DNA from: Endomychus coccineus
Lineage: Eukaryota; Arthropoda; Insecta; Coleoptera; Endomychidae
Assembly (NCBI GenBank): GCA_958510875.1
Contig: OY294070.1
Location: forward strand, 44,911,299 to 44,975,298
Direction of reading: 5' to 3'
DNA: 64,000 nucleotides
The position numbers were made by a program, and so were the translations under genes. Below the pieces are notes generated by a model. It ran no database searches and had not been told where the DNA came from. It saw only the letters and a program-made list of their open reading frames with translations. Positions within the stretch are counted from its first letter, which is position 1. Each line of letters begins with the position of its first letter. This document shows positions 31,184 through 41,640 of the stretch, piece after piece.

Positions 31184-32851
31184 CATCGACATATAGCATG
31201 GACTGCGCGTGGCAATGCCGGCCTGCGGATACTGTAGGCGAGAGAGGGAAAACTAAGAGGCCTAATACTGTCTTTATCTATCGCGTTTCTATTGGCCGCT
31301 GCGTTGCCATGGGAATGCCGCATGACTGTAGCTAGTATGTTTACGTCCCGAGCCGGCACATGCGATTCTTGCGAGTACAATTAACCTGTTTTCCGTTAAT
31401 AACGCAAAGCATGTGGCATGGATATTACAAAACGTAAAAATGTGTTTTAAAACTAACCTTCTTTATACATAATGTAATCGCATAATCTCATAATTATTGT
31501 TATTATGATAATAAATAATATAATGTAAAAGTAAATGACCAACATTAGAGAATTGTTTGATAATTTTAAACATATCTTAATAAATAACTGTTTCGAAATT
31601 AATTTATACAGGTAATTTGTAATTGTTGAAATTTTTAATTTTAATTTTTAATTCCTGAAACATATCGAAGTGCAAACAAGTGTAAGTTTAATTTAATATT
31701 TGAAAATATTTGTTTCAAATACATTTGTTTCGAAGTACACAAGTAAGGAAGTAAAAAGTAAGAAACTTTTAAGAAGTATGTGGCATTTTTGAAATACATA
31801 AAATAAAACATGCGAATGTTTTTGTGAATGTATTTTTATTACAAAATATACAGTATTACAGACTAATCAACAAATGTAGTCCGGTACTCAATAATTACAG
31901 CTTGAAAAAAGAAAAACGTTTTACGTAATAATGAGCGAATACATATTAACGCTGACAAAAAAAAATCATTGGCAAACGAATTGTCATGTTGTCATGCATG
32001 GAGTTTGACACAAGTATTACAGTTGTTCAGTGCTGGATCTTTAGGAGATTATATCCAAACGTGGCTTGTTTATTGGTGATTAAAAAGTATTAACTTATTG
32101 TACTTGCTTCTAACTCTATCTTTAACTGCATGTCTAGAACTAGCTTCATGTCGCATTCGCAATCTGAAATAGTTCTGCAAAACTTAAAAAGCCTTGGTCA
32201 AATGCATGATCTTTGTGATGATTTGTCAAAATTATAATTTAAAAATTATTTAAATCATCATAAGTAAACACAAGTTATGGTTAATAAAAAACGAGACATC
32301 ATCAATACAATTAATTAATTAATCAAGAAGACAAAGAATGAATTGTGATATTTTGACCAGAATGTAACTTAACTAACCTCAAAAGTAAATTCAGCAGATT
32401 ACTTGTACATTAGCAAATTATTTCAGCATAATACTTGTGAAACAATGCATTAAATTATCATTGGACATTTTCATCGACTTTTGTACTTTAATTAACCAAA
32501 TTTGATACTTTAACAATAGACTTACGTGTGGAACGATATTGACTGCTCACTTTTTTTGCCGTAATCTTACAAAAAACACACGTCACAACCATTTTGTCCG
32601 ACAATCACGTAAATTCACCGCATGCTTTGCGTTATTAACGAAAAACCGGTTAATTGTACTCGAAAGAATCGCATGTGCCGGCTCGGGACGTAAACATACT
32701 AGCTACAGTCATGCTGCATTTCCATGGCAACGCAGCGGTCAATAGAAACGCGAAAGATAAAGACAGTATTAGGCCTCTTCGTTTCCCCTCTTTCTCGCCT
32801 ACAGTATCCGCAGCCAGCATTGCCACGCACAGTCCATTCTATATGTCGATG
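31184..32851. mobile_element. Non-autonomous DNA transposon with ~235 bp inverted repeats, 8 bp TSD
   Basis: 1668 bp. Left end CATCGACATATAGCATGG; right end on the other strand CATCGACATATAGAATGG. The inverted repeats run to about 31418 and 32612, ~85-90% alike by eye. GCCGTAGT at 31176-31183 and 32852-32859 is a perfect 8 bp target duplication, as made by hAT and P-type transposases. The ~1.2 kb centre is AT-rich with no ORF. The open frames within the repeats simply mirror each other. It interrupts the family F gene. Confidence 0.88.
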
Positions 32852-32859
32852 GCCGTAGT

Positions 32860-33582
32860 ACAGACAATTGAATTTTTCAAAAAATTCATTGTTATCTGAA
32901 ATTAGATCATTAAATTCGTCATCAGTTCCTAATTCATCAAAAATTATTTTAACCTAGCTATCTTGTAATAATGTGTGTGCTCGCATAGCTCTTGAAAAAT
33001 GTCCACCATCCAGCAATTTATCCGCAGAATTAGGCGCATAAACTTTCCTTAGTACTTCTTTGATACCACTTTCATTCATGATGTAGCCAATAGATTTCAA
33101 AAACGACAACATTACATGAAATCCTCCCAAACGGGCAACAAGAAACATTTCATCATCAAATTCTGTAGCGGCCAGAATATCACGACATTTCATGTAAAGC
33201 GGAGCATCAAAAGTAATAATACAAGTATTCATATCATGAAATTTAGCTGTTTCAACTGATTGTAATATAGTAGTATATATCACACCATAATTACTTGGAG
33301 TTCCATAGATGAATGGTTGAAAAACAATTTGAGATGTTTTAAAAGAATATGATTCCGTTAACTTTTCCATAAAACCGTTCCATCCAATAAAATCATCTTT
33401 TATGTATCTCCCATAGTGCCAGAATAATTGACGTTTTGCTATGTTCGATGTTCTGAATTCAATTGCTCTATTTTTAGTATTATAGAATAGTTCTGCAATC
33501 CACTATTGTCTTTTCCGAAGTAAGGTGCGACAGGGACATCAGCATATTCTTCATACTCAGTTTGGCTTGGTAATTTCTTTAC
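32860..33582 (-). pseudogene. Family F gene, middle-C fragment
   Basis: ORF 33370-32954 reads FQPFIYGTPSNYGVIYTTIL, CIITFDAPLYMKCRDIL, FLVARLGGFHVMLSFLKSIG, then APNSADKLLDGGHFSRAMRAH. These blocks (FD-PLY, RLGGFH, SFLG-IG, Y-P--V--ML-G---RA-R-H) define a multicopy transposon-type family seen across metazoans. Upstream codons to 33582 continue with PSQTEYEEYADVPVAPYF and frameshifts. Interrupted on the right by the Penelope pair and on the left by a long-TIR element. Confidence 0.6.
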
Positions 33583-33650
33583 ACGTTCCAACTCTTGAAA
33601 AATCTTGTCTTCCGGATGGATTCCGCGTCACAATAGCTCGACTTGATGCC

Positions 33651-33690
33651 GACGTTTCGCCAACCATTACAGGTGGCATCTTCAGGGCAG
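33651..33690 (-). ncRNA. Hammerhead ribozyme motif in Penelope A
   Basis: On the minus strand the core CTGAAGA (33685-33679) and GAAAC (33658-33654) flank a stem formed by GCCA-CC and GG-TTGGC. Small hammerheads of this form are known in Penelope terminal repeats. Full stems I and III not verified. Confidence 0.68.
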
Positions 33691-33792
33691 GCTTGAGGCT
33701 TGAACTGAAACGGGTTCTACTGGTTTCTGTAGCCGTATTTATTGTAGGAAAAATCCTTCACGCTACATAGTTCACTGCCTTTGTTTCGGTGG

Positions 33793-36114
33793 TTAACTTC
33801 GTTCCGGCACCTGACCCTGCCGTTGTGCGATCATGTGCGAAGTGGAATTTTCGAGGATGGGTTTCCAAATGTTGGGAAGGTAATATCCTGAGTCACGGTT
33901 CAGATTGTTCGGATGTTTTTGGATTTCTATAGCTTCAAGGATTTTTCGCTGATAGAAGTTTGGGGCTCGGACTAGGATTTTAGTATCTTCAAAAAGGATT
34001 TGATGATTTGTGTTAAACTTATGTTCCGCAAGTGCAGATCTACTGGTGTCACGAAGTCTTGTACAGCGCTCATGTTCTTTCACACGAGTAGCTACTGTAC
34101 GACCTGTTTCACCAATGTAGACTTTACCGCAAGAACAGGGAATACTATAAACACCTTCTGAGTGGAGAGGAGGAAGGGGATCTTTAATAGGTTTGTAAAA
34201 CTGAGATAATTTTGGAAGTGTGGAAAAACGGGTAGAAATATTATGTTTTTTGAGGATTTTGGAAATTCGATCTGTTATATTTTGAATATATGGAAGATAG
34301 GCCGTGGATAAAGCAGGTGGGAGGGTTTCTGGCTCAGGTTGATTCGGAATTTTAGGTGAAGTGTATTTCTTTATGGCTTTTTGGATGTTGTAATGGGAGA
34401 AATTATTTGATAATAAGGCAGATGATAGATGTTTTAATTCTGATTTTAAAGATTGAGGCTGAGAAAGGTTGACAGCTCTGTGGACCAGGGAGTTTATGAC
34501 AGATTGCTTTTGGGCAGGGTGGTGGTGGGAAAGACCATTGAGGTATCTATCGGTATGGGTGGGTTTCCGATACACAGAATGTCCTAAAGTACCGTCAGTC
34601 TGTCGACTAACCAATACATCCAGGAACGGGAGTGAACCTTGCGATTCGACTTCCATGGTGAAACGGATATTGGGGTGTAATGAATTTAAATGATTGAGGA
34701 AGGGAACAAGCTTTTCGCGACCATGTTGCCAAATAACGAAAGTATCGTCGACATATCTAAACCAACATTTCGGCTTGAGAACAGATGAGTCAATGGCATC
34801 TTGTTCAAAAGCTTCCATGAAGATATTAGCTATGATCGAGGAAAGTGGGGAACCCATGGCAGCTCCCGAGGACTGCTCGTAGAACTTGCCATCGTATAGA
34901 AAATATGTGGAGGATAGACAAAAATCAATTAACGGTAGCAAGTCCGTTGAAATGTTTTTGGCAGGTAACAATTGAGAAATTATGGAAAGGGTGTCTGGAA
35001 TGGGAACATTGGTAAACAGTGATTCGACGTCGAAGCTGACGAGCAAATCGCATGGGTCAACTTTCAACGTTTGAAGTTTTTCAACGAAATGAAAGGAATT
35101 TAGGATAAAACTATTGGAATCACCTACAAGGGGTTTGAGAATAGATGACAGGTATCGAGAGAGTTTATAAGTAGGAGATCCGATAGTGCTGACAATTGGT
35201 CTCAGGGGAACTGAGGGCTTATGAATTTTAGGCAAACCATATAAACGGGGACATTTTGAACAATGGGGGATAAGAAATTTCTTATCTGAATCAGGAAGGG
35301 AAGAATGACGAATAATTTGTGAAATTGAACGTTCTATAGAGGAGGTGGGATCTTTTGGTAGAAGCTTATAGGAATTAGTTTGCAGATGTTGCAGGATTTT
35401 GTTATCATAATCTGAACGATTCATCACAACAGTGGAGTTTCCTTTATCAGCCCTCAAAATAGCCAAATCAGGATTTGATTTGAGTGAATTGAGAGCTCGA
35501 ATTAAAGGTTTAGGGGAATTTGATTTAGGAATCTTGGAATGACGAAGAATTTTAGCAGTTTCAAAACGAATCTCATCTGCTGCGAGATGGGGAACTTTAT
35601 GTAGGGATGCTTCTACAGCAGAAATAATGGATGTCGTGGGAATATTTTTGGGGGAGAAGACAAAATTAGGACCTTTAGATAGAACCGATTGTTCAGCTTC
35701 AGTAAGGGTATGTGAAGATAAATTAACCACAGTATTTACAAGAGGGGTTGGTCTTGAAGGTTGGTGCTGAGGGCGTTGGGAGGCAAGAAGTTTATTGAAT
35801 TTTTGAATATGACGTTTGGAATTGAGGGTACGAATTTGATCGGCTTGATCATAGGTAATTCGGTCGAGAACCAACCAATCGGATGCTGAAAGGGTATTCG
35901 AACGTTCAAGGTGGAGGCCAAAGAGGGTTATATTGATGGAATTGATCTCGCGTCTAGTATACTTAATTCGTTCCCGAATCAAAGCTAAACTAGCGCGTTT
36001 AAATATGTTTTTGGATGAATGTGAATTTATGGGATGGGATATTTTGAGGAAATTGGGAATCAAATTATGATCACGACAACGACAAAGAAAAGTAAGAGAA
36101 CAAAGCAAACTCAC
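33793..36114 (-). CDS. Penelope reverse transcriptase with GIY-YIG endonuclease
   Basis: 773 residues, uninterrupted, normal length for the family. N-terminal helical region to ~170; RT with SFDVESLFTNVPI (motif A), GAAMGSPLSSIIANIFME (B) and CWFRYVDDTFVIW (C, intact YVDD), then SLPFLDVLVSR and a YRKPTHTDRYL block. After a linker, the GIY-YIG nuclease: GVYSIPCSCGKVYIGETGRT, RVKEHERCTRLRD and SALAEHKFNTNH. Penelope elements use these for target-primed insertion. Start ATG chosen as the first in the frame; an alternative start slightly downstream is possible. Confidence 0.92.
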   Translation of the reverse strand: MSLLCSLTFLCRCRDHNLIPNFLKISHPINSHSSKNIFKRASLALIRERIKYTRREINSINITLFGLHLERSNTLSASDWLVLDRITYDQADQIRTLNSKRHIQKFNKLLASQRPQHQPSRPTPLVNTVVNLSSHTLTEAEQSVLSKGPNFVFSPKNIPTTSIISAVEASLHKVPHLAADEIRFETAKILRHSKIPKSNSPKPLIRALNSLKSNPDLAILRADKGNSTVVMNRSDYDNKILQHLQTNSYKLLPKDPTSSIERSISQIIRHSSLPDSDKKFLIPHCSKCPRLYGLPKIHKPSVPLRPIVSTIGSPTYKLSRYLSSILKPLVGDSNSFILNSFHFVEKLQTLKVDPCDLLVSFDVESLFTNVPIPDTLSIISQLLPAKNISTDLLPLIDFCLSSTYFLYDGKFYEQSSGAAMGSPLSSIIANIFMEAFEQDAIDSSVLKPKCWFRYVDDTFVIWQHGREKLVPFLNHLNSLHPNIRFTMEVESQGSLPFLDVLVSRQTDGTLGHSVYRKPTHTDRYLNGLSHHHPAQKQSVINSLVHRAVNLSQPQSLKSELKHLSSALLSNNFSHYNIQKAIKKYTSPKIPNQPEPETLPPALSTAYLPYIQNITDRISKILKKHNISTRFSTLPKLSQFYKPIKDPLPPLHSEGVYSIPCSCGKVYIGETGRTVATRVKEHERCTRLRDTSRSALAEHKFNTNHQILFEDTKILVRAPNFYQRKILEAIEIQKHPNNLNRDSGYYLPNIWKPILENSTSHMIAQRQGQVPERS

Positions 36115-36326
36115 CAGTTTGGTGCGAAGATTTCCCAGGGTTCTGGATTTCTTCTTGATTTCCTCTCCGTAGAGGTTATCTTGGATAGTAGACTTCCGCA
36201 GACAGCACTATCGGATCTCCTACTTATAAACTCTCTCGATACCTGTCATCTATTCTCAAACCCCTTGTAGGTGATTCCAATAGTTTTATCCTAAATTCCT
36301 TTCATTTCGTTGAAAAACTTCAAACG

Positions 36327-37600
36327 TTGAAAGTTGACCCATGCGATTTACTCGTCAGCTTCGACGTCGAATCACTGTTTACCAATGTTCCCATTCCAGA
36401 CACCCTTTCCATAATTTCTCAATTGTTACCTGCCAAAAACATTTCAACGGACTTGCTACCGTTAATTGATTTTTGTCTATCCTCCACATATTTTCTATAC
36501 GATGGCAAGTTCTACGAGCAGTCCTCGGGAGCTGCCATGGGTTCCCCACTTTCCTCGATCATAGCTAATATCTTCATGGAAGCTTTTGAACAAGATGCCA
36601 TTGACTCATCTGTTCTCAAGCCGAAATGTTGGTTTAGATATGTCGACGATACTTTCGTTATTTGGCAACATGGTCGCGAAAAGGTTGTTCCCTTCCTCAA
36701 TCAATTAAATTCATTACATCCCAATATCCGTTTCACCATGGAAGTCGAATCGCAAGGTTCACTCCCGTTCCTGGATGTATTGGTTAGTCGACAGACTGAC
36801 GGTACTTTAGGACATTCTGTGTATCGGAAACCCACCCATACCGATAGATACCTCAATGGTCTTTCCCACCACCACCCTGCCCAAAAGCAATCTGTCATAA
36901 ACTCCTTGGCCACAGAGCTGTCAACCTATCTCAGCCTCAATCTTTGAAATCAGAATTAAAACATCTATCATCTGCCTTATTATCAAATAATTTCTCCCAT
37001 TACAACATCCAAAAAGCCATAAAGAAATACACTTCACCTAAAATTCCAAATCAACCTGAGCCAGAAACCCTCCCACCTGCTTTATCCACGGCCTATCTTC
37101 CATATATTCAAAATATAACAGATCGAATTTCCAAAATCCTCAAAAAACATAATATTTCTACCCGTTTTTCCACACTTCCAAAATTATCTCAGTTTTACAA
37201 ACCTATTAAAGATCCCCTTCCTCCTCTCCACTCAGAAGGTGTTTATAGTATTCCCTGTTCTTGCGGTAAAGTCTACATTGGTGAAACAGGTCGTACAGTA
37301 GCTACTCGTGTGAAAGAACATGAGCGCTGTACAAGACTTCGTGACACCAGTAGATCTGCACTTGCGGAACATAAGTTTAACACAAATCATCAAATCCTTT
37401 TTGAAGATACTAAAATCCTAGTCCGAGCCCCAAACTTCTATCAGCGAAAAATCCTTGAAGCTATAGAAATCCAAAAACATCCGAACAATCTGAACCGTGA
37501 CTCAGGATATTACCTTCCCAACATTTGGAAACCCATCCTCGAAAATTCCACTTCGCACATGATCGCACAACGGCAGGGTCAGGTGCCGGAACGAAGTTAA
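36327..37600 (+). pseudogene. Penelope B RT-endonuclease, truncated and frameshifted
   Basis: Two frames (36327-36947 and 36944-37600) with the same RT motifs A-C and complete GIY-YIG domain as copy A. A single-base deletion near 36910 (NSL-ATEL instead of NSL-VHRAV) separates them. Substitutions such as REKVVPFLNQL versus REKLVPFLNHL are few. The fingers region is missing through 5' truncation. Confidence 0.88.
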
Positions 37601-37702
37601 CCACCGAAACAAAGGCAGTGAACTATGTAGCGTGAAGGATTTTTCCTACAATAAATACGGCTACAGAAACCAGTAGAACCAGTTTCAGTTCAAGCCTCAA
37701 GC

Positions 37703-37745
37703 CTGCCCTGAAGATGCCACCTGTAATGGTTGGCGAAACGTCGGC
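37703..37745 (+). ncRNA. Hammerhead ribozyme motif in Penelope B
   Basis: CTGAAGA (37708-37714), stem GCCACC...GGTTGGC and GAAAC (37735-37739), identical to copy A. Confidence 0.68.
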
Positions 37746-37844
37746 ATCAAGTCGAGCTATTGTGACGCGGAATCCATCCGGAAGACAAGATTTTTCAAGA
37801 TTAGCTGTCCGCGGAAGTCTACTATCCAAGACGTTCCAACTCTT

Positions 37845-38685
37845 CTTCTTCTTGTAATCCGGATCCAGGTGTTACTATTATGATGGACCCCATAAAGTGG
37901 AATGTGTTTTTACCTGTCAGATTTTGAGTGTTATAATCTGCATTGTCCGCAACAAATTGTATGAACGTGTTTGGCGCTGTAACAAAAGGTTTATAATAAA
38001 TAGCCGACGCTTCATATAATTGAGCTTCATGATAGGAACTGCTATAACCCAAGTTATGCAGTATTTCAATCAAAGTTTTGCAACCTAATTTTCTAGGTAT
38101 GAGAACTGGAAGACCAATATGTATTGGCGATAAAAATGATCTTGGGCGAACAGCAGTCATTATTGAATGGGAGATTGCAGTACATTTATTTGTATACGCT
38201 TCGCGACTGTTCTTTGTCTTGCCTACCAAAATAAGTTGTTCAACGAAATACAATAGTATTTTTGGTATTCCAGCATTTAGGTCCGAAAACATTGTTTGAG
38301 ATGTTGGATAGGAACTAGTATCATAAGTTTTGGATCTTATTTCATTGCGCATGAGAGCTGCAAAATCCTTGGCAATGCGGAATTTTTCTTGATCTTCAAT
38401 AACATGTTTTTGTTCATTCCACCAATTTGTTAAAATTTCATGATGGGTTACGCCAAAACATATTAGAGTATCTTTACCTTTACAACTTGTTATTATTATA
38501 TCGGCATCATATTTTTCCTTTAATCTTTTGATAATTGTTACAGCTGAAGGCACATATTTTGATTCTTCCTTTAACAAATTCAATAATTCTCCCATGGAAA
38601 ATCGGCAATCATCGTTGTCTTCAATGTAGTCAAACAATTTATTCATCGAATTTTCATTATCTATTTTGCTACGACTCGCTGTCAC
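37845..38685 (-). pseudogene. Family F gene, central fragment
   Basis: Large frame: FSMGELLNLLKEESKYV, VTIIKRLKEKYDADIII, RSFLSPIHIGLPVLIPRKLGCKTLIEILHNLG with characteristic IHIGLPV and K-LIEILH-LG blocks, and QFVADNADYNTQNL...TFHFMGSIIIVTP, a conserved D-AD-N-L-G--TFH-MG motif that may include catalytic acids. Cut at 37844 by the Penelope pair; resumes at 33582. The protein family is multicopy in insects and other animals and looks like a transposase, but I know no accepted name. Confidence 0.6.
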
Positions 38686-39235
38686 GTTTGTATTTTTTAT
38701 TCTTCAACGAATTATAACAATCTCCATGATACACAGCTCTTTCTGCAGATAAATCATATTTTTGGATGAGATTTTTGAATTTTTCAGGAAGTAATATATC
38801 TTCTTGATTAATCAGCTCAAAGAGTACGGAATCTTCCAATTTTTCCGAAACACGAAAAACAGCTTTTCTTCTGTCTTTAGGATTCTTATTGTCATTTTTA
38901 TTGTAAATTTTTTCGGTACAAATAAAACAGTTATCTGAAAAATTGAACGGTGTTGCGTCAGGATTTTCGTTTTCAGGCGTTGCAGTTTGTTCGATAGTTA
39001 GGTTTATTATATTTCCTACGACAGTCCCCATGAACATACACATTCTGCCCAGATTCAAGAAAATCCAAGAATTCGTCTTTTTCATAACAGAAGATGCACG
39101 CAATGAATTCAATCCTTTCTCCGTAGAAACATGGGAAAGCATTTTCAAAGAATCATCTTCATTGCAAATAAAGCACTTTTTCAAATTATTTTGGGAAGCC
39201 ATTGTCATATCTAAAAATTTAAAATTTACAATCAA
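38669..39235 (-). pseudogene. Family F gene, N-terminal fragment
   Basis: Frame of 188 residues with CFICNEDD and later NFSDNCFICTEKIYN, then RKAVFRVSEKLED and AVYHGDCYNSLKNKK. Two CxxC-containing modules and an H--C motif suggest a zinc-binding N-terminus. Overlaps the central fragment by 17 bases out of frame, so a frameshift separates them. The ATG at 39235 or an internal one (MASQNNLKK, 39202) could be the start. Confidence 0.55.
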
Positions 39236-39519
39236 CTAACTATAATTCAAAATATTGTCGAGCGATACCATAATCGTTATTTTTTTTTTAAATAATAGGT
39301 ACTTACATTTTTCTGTGACTCTTTTTATAATTATTCTTTTGCACTGATAAACACAATAATTGCTCATTAGAAAAAAATTATCATAAAATATGAACAAAAC
39401 ACTACTTTTGATTATAATAAAAAATATATGTATTAATAAAATATCAACGAACAGGTGGTCGATAAACGTGATTGTGTATCAAGATTATAGCGTCATGTAT
39501 ACAAAGAAGATGTATATGT

Positions 39520-40211
39520 ATTAGGGATGTTCGATACTGTATCGATACTCGAAAGTATCGATCCTATTAGAAGCGATACACGATATTTTGTATCGATACT
39601 TTACTCTCCGAAATATTGTGTATCGATGCTTATTTAGTACGTATCGCCATTTTCCCGGATCGGTCGGTGTTAATCGACTGATGACATCTGGCGTCAACTA
39701 GACCACAAGATAAAATACTGTTATAACAAGTATGAAATTACAGATCTGCATTTTACTTTAACTTCATAGCTGAAAAATAAAGATTTCTTCTAGAACTAGA
39801 GTCAAGTGATTTCGATATCGGTAAAGTGAAACTGTGAAACCTGTAAAAGTCCCAAGTGTAAATTACTTTACTGCTTAGTGCTTAGGGACTTCACCGATAT
39901 TGAATTTATTTCACTCATTGACTCTGAAACACAGCGTTCTCAGTAGCAGCCATTCATTCAGCCATTATACTGTGAACCGCGAGTAGTCTTTTTGATAATA
40001 ACTTCTCCTGATATTAAATATTATAATGCCTCCGAGTAAGAGCAAGGTGTGGAACGCGTTTGTGAGAACACATTTGGGTGGAAGATGTAAGTTATGTACG
40101 TGCGAAGTTAAAAGTAGTGGGAACACGACCAATTTGAAGAAACATTTATCTAGACGCCATCCAAACTACGATTACGAAAATGATAAAGGTCCAGCTGAGG
40201 ACGCAATCAAG
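39520..40211 (+). mobile_element. hAT-type transposon 5' end with BED-finger exon
   Basis: Begins TAGGGATGTTCGATACTGTA followed by several TATCGATA-type inverted motifs (39540-39650), typical of hAT termini and subterminal repeats. The exon at 40026-40211 starts MPPSKSKVWNAFVRTH and encodes a BED finger (CKLCTCEVKSSGNTTNLKKH...RRH). It ends at a strong 5' splice site AAG|GTAAGTG. No transposase body follows in the window, so this is a 5' remnant. Confidence 0.65.
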
Positions 40212-40270
40212 GTAAGTGTTGAATGTCAATAATTATATATAATAATTAATTCACAGATTTGGGTTTTATT

Positions 40271-40510
40271 TTTCCATGAAAATGTCAAGTTTTCCGGTCA
40301 ACAGTATAGAATTTTCCGATTCTGATATCGGATTCGTGATCAGCGACCTCGAAAACCCCCGAGTGAATTTTCTTACGTCCATGATTCAACATTTATATAT
40401 TTTGGTAATTTCCATGAAAATATCGAGTTTTCCGGCCAAGAGTGTCGAATTTTCCGATTCTGATGTTAGATTCGTGATCAGCGACCTTGAAAACCCCCGA
40501 GTAACCATTT
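40271..40510 (+). repeat. Two-unit tandem repeat, ~139 bp period
   Basis: TTCCATGAAAATGTCAAGTT at 40271 recurs as TTCCATGAAAATATCGAGTT at ~40410; both units contain GATCAGCGACCT and GAAAACCCCCGAGT. The open frame across it is a by-product of the repeat. Confidence 0.8.
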
Positions 40511-40849
40511 TCAGCCAATTTCCTCATATATTGTTCCATGATATATATTTGTTAATTATCGGTCCAAATAAACAATTAAAAAAGGCTTAATTGTTAGTTA
40601 ACAAATCGGAAAATGAAAAGCGCAGGTTTAAAATGGGGTCTTCTGACTCGTACTGCTTTCCCGAACATTTTGAGCCCAAAAACGTCCAAATCCATGAATA
40701 GCAGCAACATTTCTCCATTTTTGATTTTTTTGGCTTATTTTGACTAGACTAAGTAGCACTTCCCTGCTCCTAAATCATCTGAAAAATTTAAGTTTGGAAG
40801 AAATTTAAGTTTGGATTTCTGCTATTTGCATGTTCTCCATCTCATCATG

Positions 40850-41640
40850 TTTATCTTCGGCTGTATTTGACTTATTTGATTTTGTTTTCTCTTGATTGCC
40901 TTCATTTTCTCCAACTTTTTTTTTCTCATTTTCAGATTTTTTTCAAATATCTTCCTTTTTTCATATTTTCCTTCTCTTCTTGTTCCTTTTTCTTAGCTTC
41001 CAACTTTTCCGTTTGAATGTTTTTCCAGTGAGTGCTCGTTAGAACAAATGGTAATCTTTCACTATCTTTCTTACCTTTTCTCACTGGGGTTTTAGGCCAT
41101 ATCACATGATCGTGAAGACTGGTATTCCCTGGATTATTTCCTCTTTCGTCTTGATTTTTTTGCGTTCACAAATGCTTCGGTTTCTTCATTTTTATTCTGT
41201 TCATCTTGATCATCTAGTTTCATGGTATTTTCTATCTCCTGATTGTCTAATTCACAATTTATTCTATTTGTAGCGCTGACTGTATCTTCTGATATTGTTA
41301 TCATTTCTTCATTTCTAACTTCAAACTAATTTTCTTCGTTGCCCGTATAATTTTTCTCTCCTAACAGGTCAATGACCTCAGATGTCATGTTGGGTGCTCG
41401 ATCTTGTGCATTCACAGAGGGTGAAATATCACTTGCAAAAATTATTTCAAGATTTCCTATGTCTATTTCTCCCCTGGTCCTTGTTTCTTCAGGTATTCTA
41501 CGTGGAACATATGAAGTATCATCAATTTCAACATCCGCAACCAAGGTTCAATTTTTTTTTTATTCCGAGGTAATACTTTCTCCTGTGTGCTTCTTCTCAT
41601 ATTTTCCACCTTCTTGTACTTTCGCCATCTAGATAGGAAC
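40850..41640 (-). pseudogene. Pogo/Tigger-like transposase C-terminal tail
   Basis: The minus strand, over several frames, gives an acidic region (EIDDTSYVPRRIPEETRT, DQDEQNKNEETEAFVN), then HVIWPKTPVRKGKKDSERLP, FVLTSTHWKNIQTEKLEAKK and a K/E-rich coiled tail. The WP-P-RKG-K---VLTS--W pattern is the usual end of pogo-type DDE transposases in insects. The catalytic domain is not present. Confidence 0.5.

Larger units (their letters stand above)
33597..36180 (-). mobile_element. Penelope-like element A, full length
   Basis: Minus-strand Penelope with its 3' end at 33597 and 5' region near 36180. It carries one long ORF and a hammerhead-like motif. Joined head-to-head to copy B; the pair together is flanked by ACGTTCCAACTCTT at 33583-33596 and 37831-37844. 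No stop codons in its ORF, so insertion looks recent. Confidence 0.88.
36180..37830 (+). mobile_element. Penelope-like element B, 5'-truncated, inverted
   Basis: Plus-strand copy nearly identical to A but lacking about the first 330 codons: it opens at TATCGGATCTCC and includes LKVDPCDLLVSFDVES. Its left end (TTGGATAGTAGACTTCCGC at 36181-36199) is the inverse of its right end (37810-37829, GCGGAAGTCTACTATCCAA), giving an inverted repeat round this copy. Head-to-head with A. Confidence 0.85.

Noticed and set aside
31184..32899. Two similar ORFs on opposite strands (MYSQESHVPARD / MYSKESHVPARD)
   Set aside because: They are the two arms of the inverted repeat of a non-coding element, not duplicate genes.
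40276..40590. 104-codon ORF with internal protein repeats
   Set aside because: It follows a DNA tandem repeat; codon pattern and lack of family suggest no gene.
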